Positions 63,816 to 64,000 of a stretch of DNA of 64,000 nt are shown here, piece by piece. The translations under genes were made by a program, and so were the position numbers. Source of the stretch: Mugil cephalus. Lineage: Eukaryota > Chordata > Actinopteri > Mugiliformes > Mugilidae. The stretch covers positions 12,368,175-12,432,174 of the forward strand of contig NC_061789.1 in assembly GCF_022458985.1 (NCBI RefSeq), written 5' to 3'. Position 1 is the stretch's first letter, and each line of letters opens with the position of its first letter. The notes under the pieces are model-generated. The model did not search any database. It saw only the letters and a program-made list of their open reading frames with translations, and had not been told where the DNA came from.

Positions 63816-64000
63816 TTGGTTGATTAGATATTTTTTATATATGTTGCATACCCGCCCCACTGTTGCACATGTTTGAAATAAGAAAATTAATATTTGCACC
63901 TGTATATTATTTGAATAACTTAATATTGAAAATGTTAATAATAATATATTTGTAAATAGCACTAGGCCAAGTTCCTACTTAATCTCTCCATTAGTTTAGG

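Larger units (their letters stand above)
60523..64000. other. region downstream of myl4
   Basis: No gene is recognised. It holds a small MITE, a possible LINE-like fragment, T-tracts near 63247 and 63525, and a repeat-like segment at 63740-63815. Remaining parts show nothing I can name. Confidence 0.5.

Overview
The window is vertebrate nuclear DNA from a ray-finned (teleost) fish, most likely a percomorph. The signs are compact genes with GT-AG introns, dense microsatellites and Tc1/mariner- and hAT-like elements, and a growth hormone gene of six coding exons encoding a 204-residue precursor. Five protein-coding genes can be rebuilt exon by exon. A tau-like gene (mapt, + strand) occupies 393-4953 and lacks its 5' end. 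cdc27 (- strand, 6789-16656) is complete with 20 coding exons and 803 residues. Growth hormone gh1 (- strand, 18015-20207) is complete. A skeletal-muscle-type voltage-gated sodium channel (scn4a family, probably scn4ab; - strand, 25754-40320) has 30 coding exons and 1764 residues. An essential myosin light chain of the myl4 type (+ strand, 59037-60414) is complete. For cdc27, gh1, the channel and the light chain, reading frame and intron phase close perfectly from start to stop.

Layout: mapt and cdc27 converge at about 5.8-6.6 kb. cdc27, gh1 and scn4a all read leftward. A gene-poor stretch from 41 to 59 kb separates scn4a from the rightward myl4. That stretch and the larger introns hold degenerate transposons: a Ty3/Gypsy-like remnant at 42.2-44.5 kb, a retroelement remnant near 57-58.3 kb, terminal-inverted-repeat elements, SINE-like copies and microsatellites. 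The last 3.5 kb is also repeat-rich without a recognisable gene.

The genes do not form one pathway. They are a syntenic block. In human, MAPT and CDC27-MYL4 lie at 17q21 and SCN4A-GH1 at 17q23, so the fish order joins the two segments. cdc27 is a subunit of the anaphase-promoting complex, scn4a and myl4 are striated-muscle genes, gh1 is pituitary and mapt neuronal.

I found no undescribed gene system. The points most worth a second look are: a tau repeat region with no room for the mammalian exon 10 repeat, two AT-AC introns in the sodium channel gene, a channel C-terminus split by three short introns carrying pentanucleotide arrays, a tandemly duplicated perfect hairpin at 41.5 kb, and a muscle-type promoter cluster in front of myl4.
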